NCBI GenBank assembly: GCA_035041965.1
Contig: JAPYMA010000325.1
Coordinates: forward strand, 1 to 64,000
Direction of reading: 5' to 3'
DNA: 64,000 nt
Origin: Anisakis pegreffii
Lineage: Eukaryota > Nematoda > Chromadorea > Rhabditida > Anisakidae
Positions 11,701-24,783 of the stretch are shown here, piece after piece. The notes beneath the pieces were generated by a model. It made no database searches, had not been told where the DNA came from, and was given only the letters and a program-made list of their open reading frames with translations. Position numbers and translations under genes: made by a program. Positions within the stretch are counted from its first letter, which is position 1. Each line of letters starts with the position of its first letter.

Positions 11701-12751
11701 CAAATAAACATTCATCTTGAGTTTGGGCATCGGCAGCGATGCAATCCGATTAACACTGAGTTTTTTAGAGGTTGCTTATGTCAGGGCTCTGACCCTGCGA
11801 TCTGTTGGGAATAAAGTTACAGAATACCGATACATCACCAATATCGAAATCATAATTTGATGTGTTTGATGAACTCAATTATGATAATTTCATAGTTTGA
11901 AATGATAAAAATGATTATTACAGAAGAGAAGATTGTGAATATGAATCACAGCAGAATGTATATGAGTACATCATGATTTCAGGATACTATTGGTTGTGTT
12001 GAACGAAGACGGTATGAGATAAAACTAACACGGTAATAAACAAGTGCCCAAGCACCTATCATATTCCTTAGAAGGTTGATAATATCTTTAGAACTTTGCA
12101 ATGACGATAATCGTTTCGCGAATGCGTGAAGTGACAACATTTCACATCCCAATCTGTCCCTACTATGGGCACATATCGATGAATCCTGCCAAAAATATTT
12201 CAGACGAAAATAATGAAGTACAATTGCGGAAAGCATAACACTAATAATATAAATAATAACGACGTGAATGGAATGATAAGAGTAACAAACCTGACGTCGA
12301 CACTGGATTTGCCCATAATGAAGCAGAACACCGTTGTTGAGTGAAATCGCCTTAGCGCCCTACAAAATGGATTAATTGAAGAAATGCTGCCGAAATGAGT
12401 TGGATCATTTAAGTGACATTTCTGAGCAGGAGTAATGCTCTTGTTAGTCTTGTCACACCCGTCTGATTTCAGCTCACTATTAGTGTTGCTAATTCGAGTC
12501 AGAATGTAACATTTGTCTTGCTTAAAACCGCTGAATCTTCCATAATAATCATAAAATCAACACACCACAGGTGAAGGCACTAGTATTTTCTGTGGTGAGT
12601 TCAAATGCTCGAACAAAATTTCGATTCACCATCAGTAAAAGGGCATCGGGAATGTTGAAAACGATAAAAAAAAACCCACCTCAAAATGAACCCGCTTTGT
12701 TCCGTTTATATTGAAGCAAGCGTAGTCAGCATTAGCAATACTATCGTTCAT
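8776..12751 (-). CDS. ASNSD1: Asparagine synthetase domain-containing protein 1 (ASNSD1-like)
   Basis: Exons (minus): 12751-12680, 12359-12291, 12185-12030, 11539-11429, 11183-10971, 10511-10278, 10176-10133, 10069-9807, 9599-9419, 9219-9099 and 8946-8776. Coding length is 1,635 nt, 544 residues, in frame throughout. Recognised ASNSD1 blocks include [22 protein letters not shown], the ATP pyrophosphatase loop [65 protein letters not shown] and [15 protein letters not shown]. The family is related to asparagine synthetase B but its physiological reaction is poorly known. The start at 12751 lacks the Met-Cys of class II glutaminases, and human ASNSD1 has about 50 more residues before this point. 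The exon 8/9 junction (donor at 9806) is the least certain and was chosen by phase; an alternative donor is at 9795. Confidence 0.88.
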
Positions 12752-13535
12752 TGTCACTCATTAACCGTCGAAATTGCAATCGGCAATTGACATGAACACC
12801 TTTTAGAACAGCTTCAATACAACACCCCACTTACTGCTGCTGCTGCTGCTAAAATCAGTTTGTCGTTTTGTTGTGGCATTACTCTCATGTAGGCGTATTC
12901 ACAGATTCACTTCTCTCTCAGTTTCACCTATTTAATGCCAAAAGTGTTTGATTCAATCTTGCTACAGTGTATTTCAAATTTGACAGTTTCTGGAGCTAGT
13001 ACAGGAATAGTATAGAGGTGATTTTTTAATCTGCAAACGGAATGATCATTGGATCCTCTGGAATCCCAACTGATTTTGATTGCTAACTTTATTAGCCGTC
13101 GCATGCGCTAATCGATTTGGTGTATGGTCACATTGACTTATTTGAAAGTGTTTTTTATAATTTACTGATGCTTTCAATGTTTTCCGAGCGTATCGTCTGA
13201 AACGAAAACAAATTTTATTCGAATACTGACTGATTCACTCGTTAATCCGAAAATTCATTGTGTCAATTCGTTGAGTATATTCATTATTTTTTGACTTGAA
13301 TTGATTTGTTGAATTGACTGCAGTTCGTTCGATATATTCAGTATGCAAATTATCTGTTGAATCACATGGAATAACTCATATATATATATATATATCCGTT
13401 CCTTAAAATATCTATCCTTTTTGTAAAACGATTTGTTAGTGAATTAGTGAATGAACGATTTGGAATGTTTTATAAAATAATATTATTTTTAATGCAATAG
13501 TGTAATATTAATGGTTCAGTAAGGAGTGTTTTTAG
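12752..13535. promoter_or_regulatory. Divergent intergenic region between ASNSD1 and INTS14 genes
   Basis: About 780 nt separates the two start codons, so both genes are probably driven from here. It contains a CTGCTGCTGCTGCT run near 12836, a (TA)n tract at 13380-13394 and, just before the INTS14 ATG, the acceptor-like gtgtttttag. No MCG-encoding exon for ASNSD1 was found on the minus strand. Confidence 0.5.
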
Positions 13536-16500
13536 ATGGCAATCTATTTGGCTGTTGATTCGTCGTTGTCAATGAGATCGCCACCTGAGGATGGTCGTGA
13601 TAAAACGTGTTGGCAGTTAGCTGGTGATCTGTGCGCGAAAATTGTTGAACGTCTCATTGCTGTCAATATTGTCGAAGTTATCAAATTGGTAATTTATTTG
13701 TTTGGTTGACGAACGATACCTGTGAGATGGACTATAGGTGTATAAGAGGAAATTGAATCGAGTATTTTTCTTCAGTTACAATGAATGCTAATTCATACTT
13801 TTTGGAATTTCGTATGATTTGCTTCCTTGACTAGGTTCTCTCCTCTCCTCACTTTTCCAGTCGATCCCTCGGCAAAATCTAGTGAATTGTAGGTGATTTT
13901 CTCTTAATGACAACGCTCTTCAAAAAGCGATTGAAAACTGTATCCTCATGTTCATAGTCGGGAAACTTCGTGGCTTTCAGTCAGTGAAATACTATTTGTA
14001 GGTTGATTTTTCTCACAACTCATCGATTCTTCTCCATAAAACACAATCACCGAAAGAGGTGGAAAAGGCATTGAGTGGGTAGGTGCATTGTTGTTTTTTC
14101 ATTTTCTATCGTGTCCTCTTGTGAACCTAAGCCCCTGCTCCTGGACTATTCATCTCACTTATTGTATGATGGAAGCAGTGCTTGGCGTTGAAATAAAAAT
14201 ATAATTGTCCTATTCTAAATGCTGGCATTGAATTGTTTTGTATACCGATACTTTTCCATTAGGATGCGAATGAATTCATTATCACTGTTGTCCGATCAGA
14301 CCTTCAAAGTAACTATCCTTGTTCATTTCAGTGTTACGGTTTCTGCCTCCTCCGATATGCTGTCTCTGTTCTCACTCATGAAAATGGATAAAGCTCATGA
14401 GCAATGCACGTTGGTTGTGATCACTGATGGACGATCGTTCACTCCGGTTTGTATCGGAATGTCTTTCTTTTACTCTATCATTAGCTGAAGTTGATTCGAA
14501 GCCTTCGTTTTTATCAAGCTTAGCAAACTGATTATTGAATCAGTAGGGTTCGAATTTGATTTTGGTCGTTAAAATGAATATTCCAAATCATTCAGTCCTT
14601 CCGTTCCATTGCAGTAAGGTAATGGAACGGGCAAAAACATTCAGTTAGACTTTTAGAACTGTCGAAAGCACTCGGGAATGCATTTCTCAATTCAGCACAA
14701 CACCTCTCTCTTAAAATTGCAGTGGAATTGCATGAGACTGGTTTTTGTTTAATTTATCTGATTTTCAGGAAGAAATGAAGTACAGCCATATTCCTGAATG
14801 CCGTGTCATCTTTGTGAGTGTTTTGGATGAGATTTATACGGATGAAAATCAAATCACACGTTTCGTAATTATATCAGGTGCATACTTGTTCAAATTGGAA
14901 AAAAAATGAATCGAGAAAAAAATTTGTATTCGCTATTTCCGGCGATTTCAAGGAATGCGAGTATGGATGACATTTGTATGCAGAATTGAAGCATCTTTAT
15001 AAAGGAACATTTGATGAATGGTTTGTGTTTGATATCGAATGTTGCCATGTTAAGCGTTGAGTGTCGGTGTGGATGTTACGAGCTCAGTGGATGCAGCAGC
15101 CGCACTCTTCATGCCGTTGTTCGTGTCCGAATTCGCAGATCTGGCCACTTTCAGCGCTGCAGTCACTGCACAAATTTGTCCGCCATCAGATTTCACTCTT
15201 CGTTGTGGTCTTTTATCATCGCCAATTGAAGTATTTGCTTGATATTTTTCTTTTCATTTGTCAAATAATCTTTGTTGAAATTGTGAACATAGTGAAAGAC
15301 AAATGGATTTTTCGTCCCCACCTCCCAGTAATCGTTCCTTCAGTTTCCAGTTGTTGCCAATGAAATGCGACAAACAGTGGGATAATGATATCGAAATAAT
15401 CGGTTTCATCAAAGCGAATCGTTTGTCGAACACTCCCTTGGAGAATCATTACTTTATCAGTGATCGTTCACGTATGTGACTTTGTCCTTATTGTGATGTG
15501 TTTAACTGAAATTTTTTCAGTTCTCTAAAATTTCTTAATCAAGAGAGGAATCGTTGGCGTAATCCCTCTTGGCTGTTTGGTGGTAATTTGTATTGAAGAT
15601 TTGCTAAAAGATGCTCAAAATGTAAAACTGCTCAAAATCTTAGGTACTGTTTTTAATAATGATAACTCGTATATTTGTCCTGGCAGAGATGTATACGAGG
15701 GTCACAGTTCTATATGTTTGTATTTAACTATGAATATTTGTCAATGAGAAATTCAGAATGTGATTCAAATGAAACTGAATCAGAAACATTACCGTCCACG
15801 TCCTCTTCCAATGGCTTTATTGTGACGTTAATCGACGCTCTAGTAAGTGAAGAAATGTATGCAATATGTCATCTGAATGAACAGACATATGGGGTTATTC
15901 GTTCAATTAAGTTTGTTTCAACTTCATTATATTTCATTCTTTATCACCGATTCATTTCATTTGATTATGCTCATTCGATCCTGTCTATCAGCTGTTATTC
16001 TCTATCGGTTTGTGAAGTTCAAGAGAGAGCTGAAGGAAACGTTCGAATGTAGACTAGGCATTTTGAAGCACTCATTACACCCTTAAATAAACTTGTTGAT
16101 TCCGTCGAAATCTTTTTGAGTGCAACAAAACCCATTCGAACTGATACGTACTTTTACTAGTGAACTTACTCCTGAGTGAACCATTGAAGAGTTACAGTCG
16201 AATAATGACTGCAACTACTAATTACGTTCAACAGCGATTTTTAGGAAACAAGGATCAGATGATAGATTACTTGTTATTGCTTCATTTCCGCGAGGTTTCA
16301 GCTCAATTTATTGGCTGCCACACTTAGAACGATTAACTCCTCAGGTACGGAATTCCTTTCTTTTTCTCCTTGACAGTGCAAACTAGTACGCTAGTACTGG
16401 TACGCAGTGCAAACTAGCAGTTGTTTTTTTCCGTTTTGGCTGGTTGATTTTATTTTTGTGCGATTGAATTTTCAAAATTTATTTTGAGGCATTCGCAGAG

Positions 16501-17110
16501 GGCACTAGTAATTCGGATGCTGGTGGCCAGTTGTGTGCCGCAAACGATCAGCTTGCGAAGCCGACCTATGCGAAATCACCGTTGACTTGTTGGCTCGATC
16601 AACCCGGCATTCAGGCAGACTTTCAAAAAGTTGTTCGTTTTCTGCGCAAAATACCTGATCGGACGGCTGCACTCTATGCAGTACGCTGGCATTGTTTCAT
16701 TGATCAGTTCCATTTTTCATCGATTTTCATTTTGTCTTCAACGTTATCTTTATTTGTGTTGTTTGAGTATTGATGAAAAATGAAATATTTGATAGGAGGT
16801 GAATCGAATGCATCATCATGCATGTGCGATTGGGGCTGAGAACATCATCCTTAAACTGGCTGATCTGATTGAACAGGAATCGCAGCAGTATTCGCCGATA
16901 GTACGAAAGCATGGCGAGTATATCAGTGATGCACTCAGGTAATCAATTGATAACGATCTGTTCACTCCGGATTATTTATTCGAAATTTTCAGCTCATTCA
17001 ATTTCTGGTTCACTTTGTTTGGATGGATGGAGTTTGATGAGCGTAATCGAAACATTGGATTAGTCATTGTTGACCCAGTAAATTTTTTCCTTCTAGGAAG
17101 CGTGGGGTGA
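13536..17110 (+). CDS. INTS14: Integrator complex subunit 14 (VWA domain protein)
   Basis: Exons: 13536-13688, 14002-14078, 14332-14446, 14769-14877, 14984-15040, 15088-15230, 15351-15475, 15521-15582, 15757-15910, 16245-16344, 16489-16680, 16796-16938 and 16993-17110. These total 1,548 nt, 515 residues, close to human INTS14 (518). The N-terminal VWA domain begins YLAVDSSLSM (metal-site DxSxS) and includes LVVITDGRS. Later INTS14 blocks are NDIEIIGFI, SEEMYAICHL, LTCWLDQPGIQADFQK and VRFLRKIPDRTAALY. INTS14 works with INTS13 and INTS10 in the Integrator module that processes snRNAs and attenuates transcription (known for the family). Intron 5 is only 47 nt with a weak gttgcc donor. The exon 7 donor was chosen as gtgact (15476) because the canonical-looking gtatgt at 15472 breaks the frame. 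The ATG follows TTTTTAG directly, suggesting a splice-leader acceptor. Confidence 0.9.
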
Positions 17111-18688
17111 ACAATTCATCAGAAATACCGGTACTTCAGTGAGTTGAACGTGTGCGTCTACAATCTGCGAATCTTCGGATCTCAGCCAGAAGTCCTGGTT
17201 TCATGCATCAACTTTGCTGTTAAAAAACGATATTGATTGTAAAATTCAAACAGTGATTTGCTCTCATCGAGAGATGGTCGGATTTTGCGGCCATCTATCT
17301 CGTAGCAAATTTCCGGTTGCGGCAATTAATGTTCAGATATAATTCAGCATACAATACTTGTTTTGTTGTCGTTCCGTTTGCTCGTTTCATCACACTGTTT
17401 CACGGGAGCAATGAATGTTTTGTTGTGGCGATTATGAAAAGAATTGTGATCTTTTACGTAACATTGTTTGAAGTTTCCGTGGAATTTCGTTGATCCGATA
17501 TTTGTTAAGAAACATTCACTGCTATTCATTGTTGTTTTGAAAGATTCTCGTCGCTATATTTTTGAAACTTGTAGTCTCGTTATTATGTCCTTTTGTATTG
17601 ATATTATATTTTTTGTTTGTTGTTCATTATGAAAACGTTCACGAACTTATTCATGTAATGTTGCTGATTTTTATGAAACGCTCGAAAGTTTTTGTTGCTA
17701 TCGTTGTTGTTGTCGTTGTATTACAGTTGCTATTATTGATGGAAGTTTTGTTACAACTTCAATAATAAACAGATAACATACATCATTCATCTTCACCATA
17801 TGGGAAACGTTATTGCAGTCCATAGCAAACTTCTACGCAAAACAAAACATTAGTAGCTAACATCATGCGACATTCAATGATTACCCTCACACAGTCAAAT
17901 GATCGTTTCATTCGAGTGAAATTTTTGGTTTACATTCAAGAGGTTTGGAGTTATGGGACTGAACATTTTCATCCGTGTATTCTTAATGAACACTTTCTAA
18001 ACAACAATGTATTGTGCTGAATAATTTTGATGTTTTCGTTTGTTTGTTTTTTGTTGGAGAGAATGATTTGTAAAGATTTTGAGCCGAAGTATGAGTGAGA
18101 AAAGATGTGGACAAGATGTTCAATTGGCGGAAATATGAGGCTTATGCTTTGGATCACAAGAGCAGTTGAGAAGTTACCATGACAACGCATCGAATGCACA
18201 TACTGCATACTGCAAATGATGCAAATCGCTTTGAAGGTGTTATTACGAGGCACATTCTCGGCTCACCAGTGACAATTGAGAATCTGAGTCGCAGGCCAAC
18301 AATTTGCTTTGAGTTGAGTGATTTTTTGCTCATTTCATTCGGACTTTCAAATTTTGTGTGCATTTTTTGCATGAAACGAAGTGATTAGAGGGTCAGTGTT
18401 TCTAGTCGATACAATAATAGCAGTCGTCACGTTGCCAGCACTTCGTTTCAATGAGTATTTTCCAATTTCCAACTTGATTCCATCATTATGCATGCTTATT
18501 GATCGCATATTATCGAGAAACGTTCGTTTAGAATGTGCTGCTGAACGATCAATCCACCTGAACGAGGAAGTTGCAATTGTTGTAGAGGTTAAGCAAGTTG
18601 TGATGCTGCTAACGATAAGGATTTGAACTGCTTCGCGCAATTCTTCGATCATGATTGATTGTCGTCTAAACGAATAATTGTAACGTGA
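17111..18688. other. INTS14 3' flank and BBS4 5' flank
   Basis: No exon chain was recognised. A candidate poly(A) hexamer AATAAA lies at 17764-17769, about 650 nt after the INTS14 stop. Open frames at 17562-17765, 18179-18388 and 18381-18626 have no recognisable motif or joinable splice signals. Confidence 0.45.
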
Positions 18689-21600
18689 ATGAAGATGTCG
18701 TTTGAGCAAACTTATTGCAGGATGGACCTCACAGATGGACCGGTAAATACGACGAATAGTTGTGACATGTACTCGAATACTACGAGTGAGCCGATACGCA
18801 AGAACAGTCAGTCTGAAGCAACACTTGCGAGTGCTCCAACAGACGATAACTCAGCTGATGAGAAGAAACCTAAACGGTTCGAAATTCACACTCAACAAAT
18901 AACACAATTTACGAAGCGTAGCATGGCTCGTATTTCTAGACTGTCCTTTTTTTTTTAAAAAAAATAAGCGGCCATCGCTCAGCGTGATGATGCTACTCTT
19001 GGCCCTCACACGAATTAAATACCCTAAACCGGAGTCAGCGTTTTCAATCAGACTGTTGATTGGAAGTGATTAGAAGAATTTGGAGCAATAATTTATAGTT
19101 ATTTGGAATGAATATCTTTCGTATCAATTGACTGTTTCAAGTGGAAATTGTAGAGACGTGAAAATGAGTGAGTGCTGAATTCAGAGCAATTGTGAATGAT
19201 CCGAAGAAGAGAGCACAAGAGTTGACGACAATCGATCGACATAATTTTCTGCTTCATCAGTATTACATTCGACGTGATTTCGAGGCGTGCAAAGCGTTGA
19301 TTAAGGTTTCTCCTTGCAACTTTTCCAGCGAATTTTCACTTCGTTTTCTCCACTCCCCTTCGATTCATGCAATTTGTGGGTGATGCGTAGAAGTGCAATT
19401 GGAGGTTTGTCGCGTTTTTTGTGAGCAACTTCGACATAACAACGAAACATTTGATAGGAAATATTGGATGAAACGAATGGAATGAATGAATATGCGAACT
19501 ATATCCGAGGCAAAATCGCTCGAATTCAAGGAAATCTGAGAGAATCTCTGGAGTGGTGAGGCAGTCTTGTATTCATTCGATAAATTTTACTAATAATCCA
19601 AATCACATCCCCATTTTCACTTCTTCATTAAGATCATCAATTCGTACTTCTCATCATCTTTTGTAAAGCCACGAAAATTTTGAACATTTCAAAAAAAATG
19701 TCATTTCAACTGATTCGAAGCAATGTTTGCACAAACATATTAATGGGATGGATATGTGTGCATTGTTATGCAAACGATTTGAGGTTCGAAAAAGCAGTTG
19801 CATTGAGTCCGCAGAATGCGAATTACCTATGTCAAGTTGGAAGAATTCATTTCTTGCTGGGCAACCATGAGAAAGCATCAGAGATTCTCCTGAATGCAAT
19901 CGAAATGGATCCAGATAATACGGTTCGTTTCATTTATATTCCGTTGAGTGACCACTGGGAGAGGAAGAATCACGAAGAAAATCTGATGGTTTCTCATTCG
20001 AGCAATGTACCTTTTTGTCACAGGAAACGACCATATCTGTTGAAATACCAATGAGATACGACAATAAGAGTGCTGCACTGAGGGCAACGGATGATAACGA
20101 AATTTTTTTTGCTCTGCTGGTGATTAGGATTGCACTGTGGAAAAGAATAAGGAAGTAGTATTGTTGATTGTCGTATTAGAACGAAGTTACCGAAGCTGTG
20201 AAACTAAAGTCTTGAATACTGAAGACGGTTGTCTTAAAAATACTAAAGCAGAAAATGTACAATGAACACAGTTTCAGAAAGCTTATTATTGGAGAGCTAT
20301 GGCACTTTATCACACAAACCATTCAAACGAGATGGTTACAAAGGTAAGTTTTCCTGCATCGTGATTCTAGTCATTGATTCGTATCATTCAGTCTCATAGT
20401 AAATGACTGAAACAATAAACTGTGTCCATTCTATGAAAGATCTTTGAATACACAAGTTGCATATTCAGGGAGTATCTTGGTTGAAAACCTCATTAACAAA
20501 GTTTGTTATCATGAATTAAGACCATCCGCAGCAACCTCTCGTCATTTTTATTGGTCATAATTATGCTGTTTTCCTTCGTCCTTCTTACTAGATGGTTTAT
20601 TGCATACTTCTTTGATTACATCATCTTTACTTCCTGATTCGTTTTGATCGACATTCAACTTCACTTCATTAGCCGAATCTTTCAAAAGCGTTTTCCTTTG
20701 TTGATCGCTTCACATCGCAGTTTTAATTTAGCGAAAATGACGACTCAATAGAACATAACGATATCCCATATCTTATCATTACAGAATTGTTTCATCGAAA
20801 TCTCTTAAGCGTCGTGCACATATTTCTGAAACAGTTTTGATTTTCTGTGAATGTTCTCTTTCGCTTCGAAAATGTGACATTATGACGTCTAATTGGTATA
20901 CTGATATGCTGATCACAATGAATGCTCGGATGCAGTAAAATTACTCTTAATTTCAGGCACAAGAATGTTTATTGTCATCTCCGAACGCAGCTAAATCTTG
21001 TGAAATTTTAACGTTTCTGGCTAAACTTTTTGTACAAAAGAATGAAATAATCCCTGCAATCGAAGCTTACAAGAAAGCAATTGAGGTTTTGTTTCACTCA
21101 ATCTCTCACAGTTCAATGCATGTACGTTTATGTAATCCTCGTTTATTACCGCTGAAGTACCATGTCAACCAACCTTTCAGTACTGTGATCGATCGGTATT
21201 TTCCGATCAAATCGTTCTCATCACCCTAAATGACATTAAGTGTTTTATAGATAGAACCAGAGAATTTGGACATTCTAACGAATATCGGACTGCTTTACTT
21301 GCGAACACAATCTGACGATCAGTCGTTTTCGATTCTTGGTAAAGCGTTAAGCTATGATCCAACGCATGTGCCGAGTATACTCGCTGCAGGTTCAATCATA
21401 CAAGCAAATGGTGACTACGACGTTGCACTTGCTAAATATAGGTGGGTTCATATTCGCCCAGCAACTGTACTCGCCACATGATGCAGTAATTGATCTGAGT
21501 CAGGGGAATGAGAAATTTCAGTGGAACAAGAAACTGCTCAATGAAGTTCATTTCAGTGAATTGAAGAAAGTGAGAATTCATTTACAATCCATCCACTTTG

Positions 21601-23295
21601 ATCATCATTTGATAAAATTCTGAAACATGATCTTTCAAGTACAGATACAATACAGTCATAACCAGTTGTGCGCCATTTGACATCACTCAGGCTAAAATTT
21701 GACTCATCAATGATAGTGATGTCAATAAATTGCAAGATTCATCGAATGAGATGCACCGTCGAAATAGGAATATAATTTGAATGTTGTAGAGTGGCTGTAG
21801 ATAAGTGCGATTATAATGGACCGTTATGGAATAATATTGGAATGTGTTTCTTTGGCAAAGGAAAATACGTGGCTGCGATTAGTTGCCTGAAAAAGGTTTG
21901 GTTTTTGTTTTTTTTTAAATTTTTTGATCGATTGAGAATTGCACAAAGGCAACAGTAAAATACTGCTGAACGAATCGAAATGTTCAATTTAGCAATTAAT
22001 CAATATCCATCGAAGAGTTGGTTAATATGGATCAGTGTAACATCATTCATTTGATTTCAAAAGATTCATATTGAAAATCAAGAAAGACATCTAAGAACCG
22101 TATGCACGATGCATGTTCAGGCAAATTATTTGTGTCCACTCGATTGGAAGATTTGTTTCAATTTGGGACTTGTGCATAATGCAATGCAACAATATGCGTC
22201 TGCGTATCACTTCATCTCATCGGCTGTCAATCTCAATCCACGTTCACCACTCGCGTTCATGGCCTTAGCAGGTGCTCACTTATACGGAATAATGCTCTCA
22301 GGTCTTTTACATATGATGCATTACATTCCATCAACTAACTGCTCATTTAGTTTGTCTGACAAATCTTGACGATCCTGCAAATGCACGCAAAGCTTACGAG
22401 CGTGCCGTTCAGTTGGACAATGGCGAGAATCCACAGGTGTTTCTGAATTACGCTATTTTTGAAGCGAAACAAAACGAACTGGAGAAATCGACGGAATATT
22501 TGAATCGCTGTGAAGAAATTGTCTCCAAAGGTGCACCTCTCTCACAGGTAATTATTATCTCAAACGGTTTTGAGGCTATACGTGATCGCATTGTCTGATT
22601 CTGATGTGATATCGTTCCGTAAGCCAGTGTAACTGACCGTAATTTCTTGGAAATAACTGGAAATTGCTAATGTGAAGTGCTGAGTGTCAAGCATGGATGG
22701 ATGACAAAATCAATGAAAAATTTTGAATGATGAGTCAATCAATATGTATTCCACTGATTGTGAGAAACGAATGTTCTTCATTCAAATACACAACACAGAT
22801 AAGGCAAAATTGAAAAAAAAATGTGAGTAATGTAGTGGTGTCAATAAAAATGCGATATTTGTGATAGCAGTGGTAATGCTGTGAAAAGAGCTGCACTCGT
22901 GTAGGCGGGGAAAAAATTACCGTAAAGCATGCACAGTTACGGTCAACAAAAGAGTAAGTAATGGATACAGTGTTTTTAACAAATGATAGCTGATCGGGAC
23001 ATTTTTCATCAGTTTCAACAGAATTTTGTTATGGTTCCTTATCAGTCATTTCTAAGGAATTCCTTTACAGATCGGCATTGAGATGCAAATGACAATATTA
23101 GTAGCAACAATGATGATAGTTGTAACGATTGCTATGATACTGATTGTGAGTGTATTAAGAATAAGAGTCGTAATGGAATTTGTTCAGGAAATGCGACTTG
23201 GTGCAGAGGATCTGAGAAAAGTTTTGTGGCAAATGAATAATGAACGAACTGAGACTGCTCATTCAACCATGCATCAATCGGAACGAACTCAGTAA
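18689..23295 (+). CDS. BBS4: Bardet-Biedl syndrome 4 protein (TPR subunit of the BBSome)
   Basis: Exons: 18689-18876, 19185-19305, 19458-19555, 19784-19922, 20278-20343, 20957-21085, 21251-21441, 21790-21895, 22121-22271, 22351-22547 and 23071-23295. Phases agree, giving 536 residues (human BBS4 is 519). BBS4-type blocks include [98 protein letters not shown] and [18 protein letters not shown], spread over tandem TPR motifs. BBS4 is part of the BBSome coat for ciliary membrane cargo (known for the family). The first exon is Ser/Thr-rich and low in conservation. Met at 18722 is an alternative start and lies 1 nt after an acceptor-like ttattgcag. The last exon is in phase but encodes about 23 hydrophobic residues, which is unusual. 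Confidence 0.9.
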
Positions 23296-24485
23296 GTACA
23301 ATATTCCTCTGTAACTTCAATGAATAACGAACGAACTGAGACAATGCAGAACAACGAAGGTTTTATTTTGATCTGTGCGTGACCTATTCATTGTCTACTA
23401 GATCTCCCGGTTAGTGACTTCTTCGAATTTTCCTGAAGCAATCAACGAACTCTCCATACTAACTGCTTTAAACTGGCTCTTAAGCGCTGTAGATTGAATA
23501 TTTCAAAATTCTCTTTCACGAACAGAGTTATCAGTTCCTGTAATCTTCTACCATAAAACTGTAATCTTCTACCTTCTTGCAAATCGCTTCAAATATTTAA
23601 AGGTAGACTCCAATCCATCCGGCCAGATAAAATTGGATTTGTATCCTTGATCACTTTTGATAATCGGCGAACTCTAGCAATTTGAGAAATATTTACTTAT
23701 CGTTACTTTATATTGTTTGCTGTGTATGTTATTTTTGATAGCTGTTCCACCTCAAGGAATGATACTTGTGATCTGTTTCATTTGCCAATATTATACAAAT
23801 TATGCTTATTACAGTTTGTGTTATTTCAGTGTACGCTAGTGACATGAGAATGCCTAAATCGAATTTTAATTTAACTATTTTATACTTCATTATGTCCTCG
23901 TTCAATTTATGCACTCAATCTGTTCTCGTTCTTTTCGTTTTTCTCCCCAGCACCACTTGGGGTAGTATATTCATCGTTCGTTATCATTGTGAATTGAGCT
24001 CTTTACTATTTCTAACGAATAAATGTTGAATTGGAAATACTCATGAAGAAATTACACGCCTTAACGTTGACGACATGACCAGTCATTGTGGATGATGCAA
24101 GATGAATCGTTCCATTACTGCAGTCATTCTTGTTGTGAATGCTATTCAATGGTGTCACTGCTTGCAGTATGATCGTTATTGAGAATTGTTATGATAGATT
24201 CATATTATTGGCAACGTCTTTGTTTACTCTCACTATTGCAAGCATTATTAATGAAAATCGCATTTTCATGGTTTATTTCTTTTCTATTCCACTACACAAC
24301 AGTTGAAGGGTATAGCGATGGAGCGTTCGAAATGTAAAAGGATACGACAGACAATATCATATTCCATTCATTTCATTACCACCTTTCAGTCATTTCAACC
24401 TCACAACACCAACTAATAATAACGAATGAATAAGTTGGTATATACAGTTAAGTCGGTGGCCACCGAAACCTGAGAATCCTTGCAA
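23296..24485. other. BBS4 3' flank, no gene seen
   Basis: No joinable exons were recognised on either strand. A strong donor-like gtaagt overlaps the proposed BBS4 stop region (23292), so a further 3' exon cannot be excluded. A possible poly(A) hexamer is at 24018-24023. Confidence 0.4.
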
Positions 24486-24566
24486 ATTCGCTATTATCCG
24501 AATGAGCAGAGTGATCATTCAGTTTTGCTTGAGGTGGTAGAAAATGTTGAAGTGACCAACAAAGCA

Positions 24567-24572
24567 TTTATT
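24567..24572 (-). promoter_or_regulatory. Poly(A) signal AATAAA of ZIG-like gene copy C
   Basis: Minus-strand AATAAA about 210 nt after the copy C stop, at the position matching copies A and B. Confidence 0.55.
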
Positions 24573-24783
24573 TAATCCATGAAAAGTGCACAGTGAAACA
24601 ATAGAGGTGTGAGGGAAGGAGAACAACAAAATGGACTGATAAACTACAAAATATGGTAAAAATATAATATCATAATTATCAGAAGAAACCAAGAAAAGTT
24701 GCTGAGTTAGCATATCGCACACCATTACCAAACTACTAAAGGTAAGGGCCACTCAGATAGAACTTCGATATCGTCGCTCCAAG

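Noticed and set aside
13375..13400. TA-repeat tract as a functional element
   Set aside because: A short TA microsatellite is common in AT-rich DNA and nothing nearby gives it a role.
15472..15477. Canonical gtatgt donor at the end of INTS14 exon 7
   Set aside because: It leaves one base and leads to an immediate stop in the next exon; the donor at 15476 keeps the frame through the next two exons.
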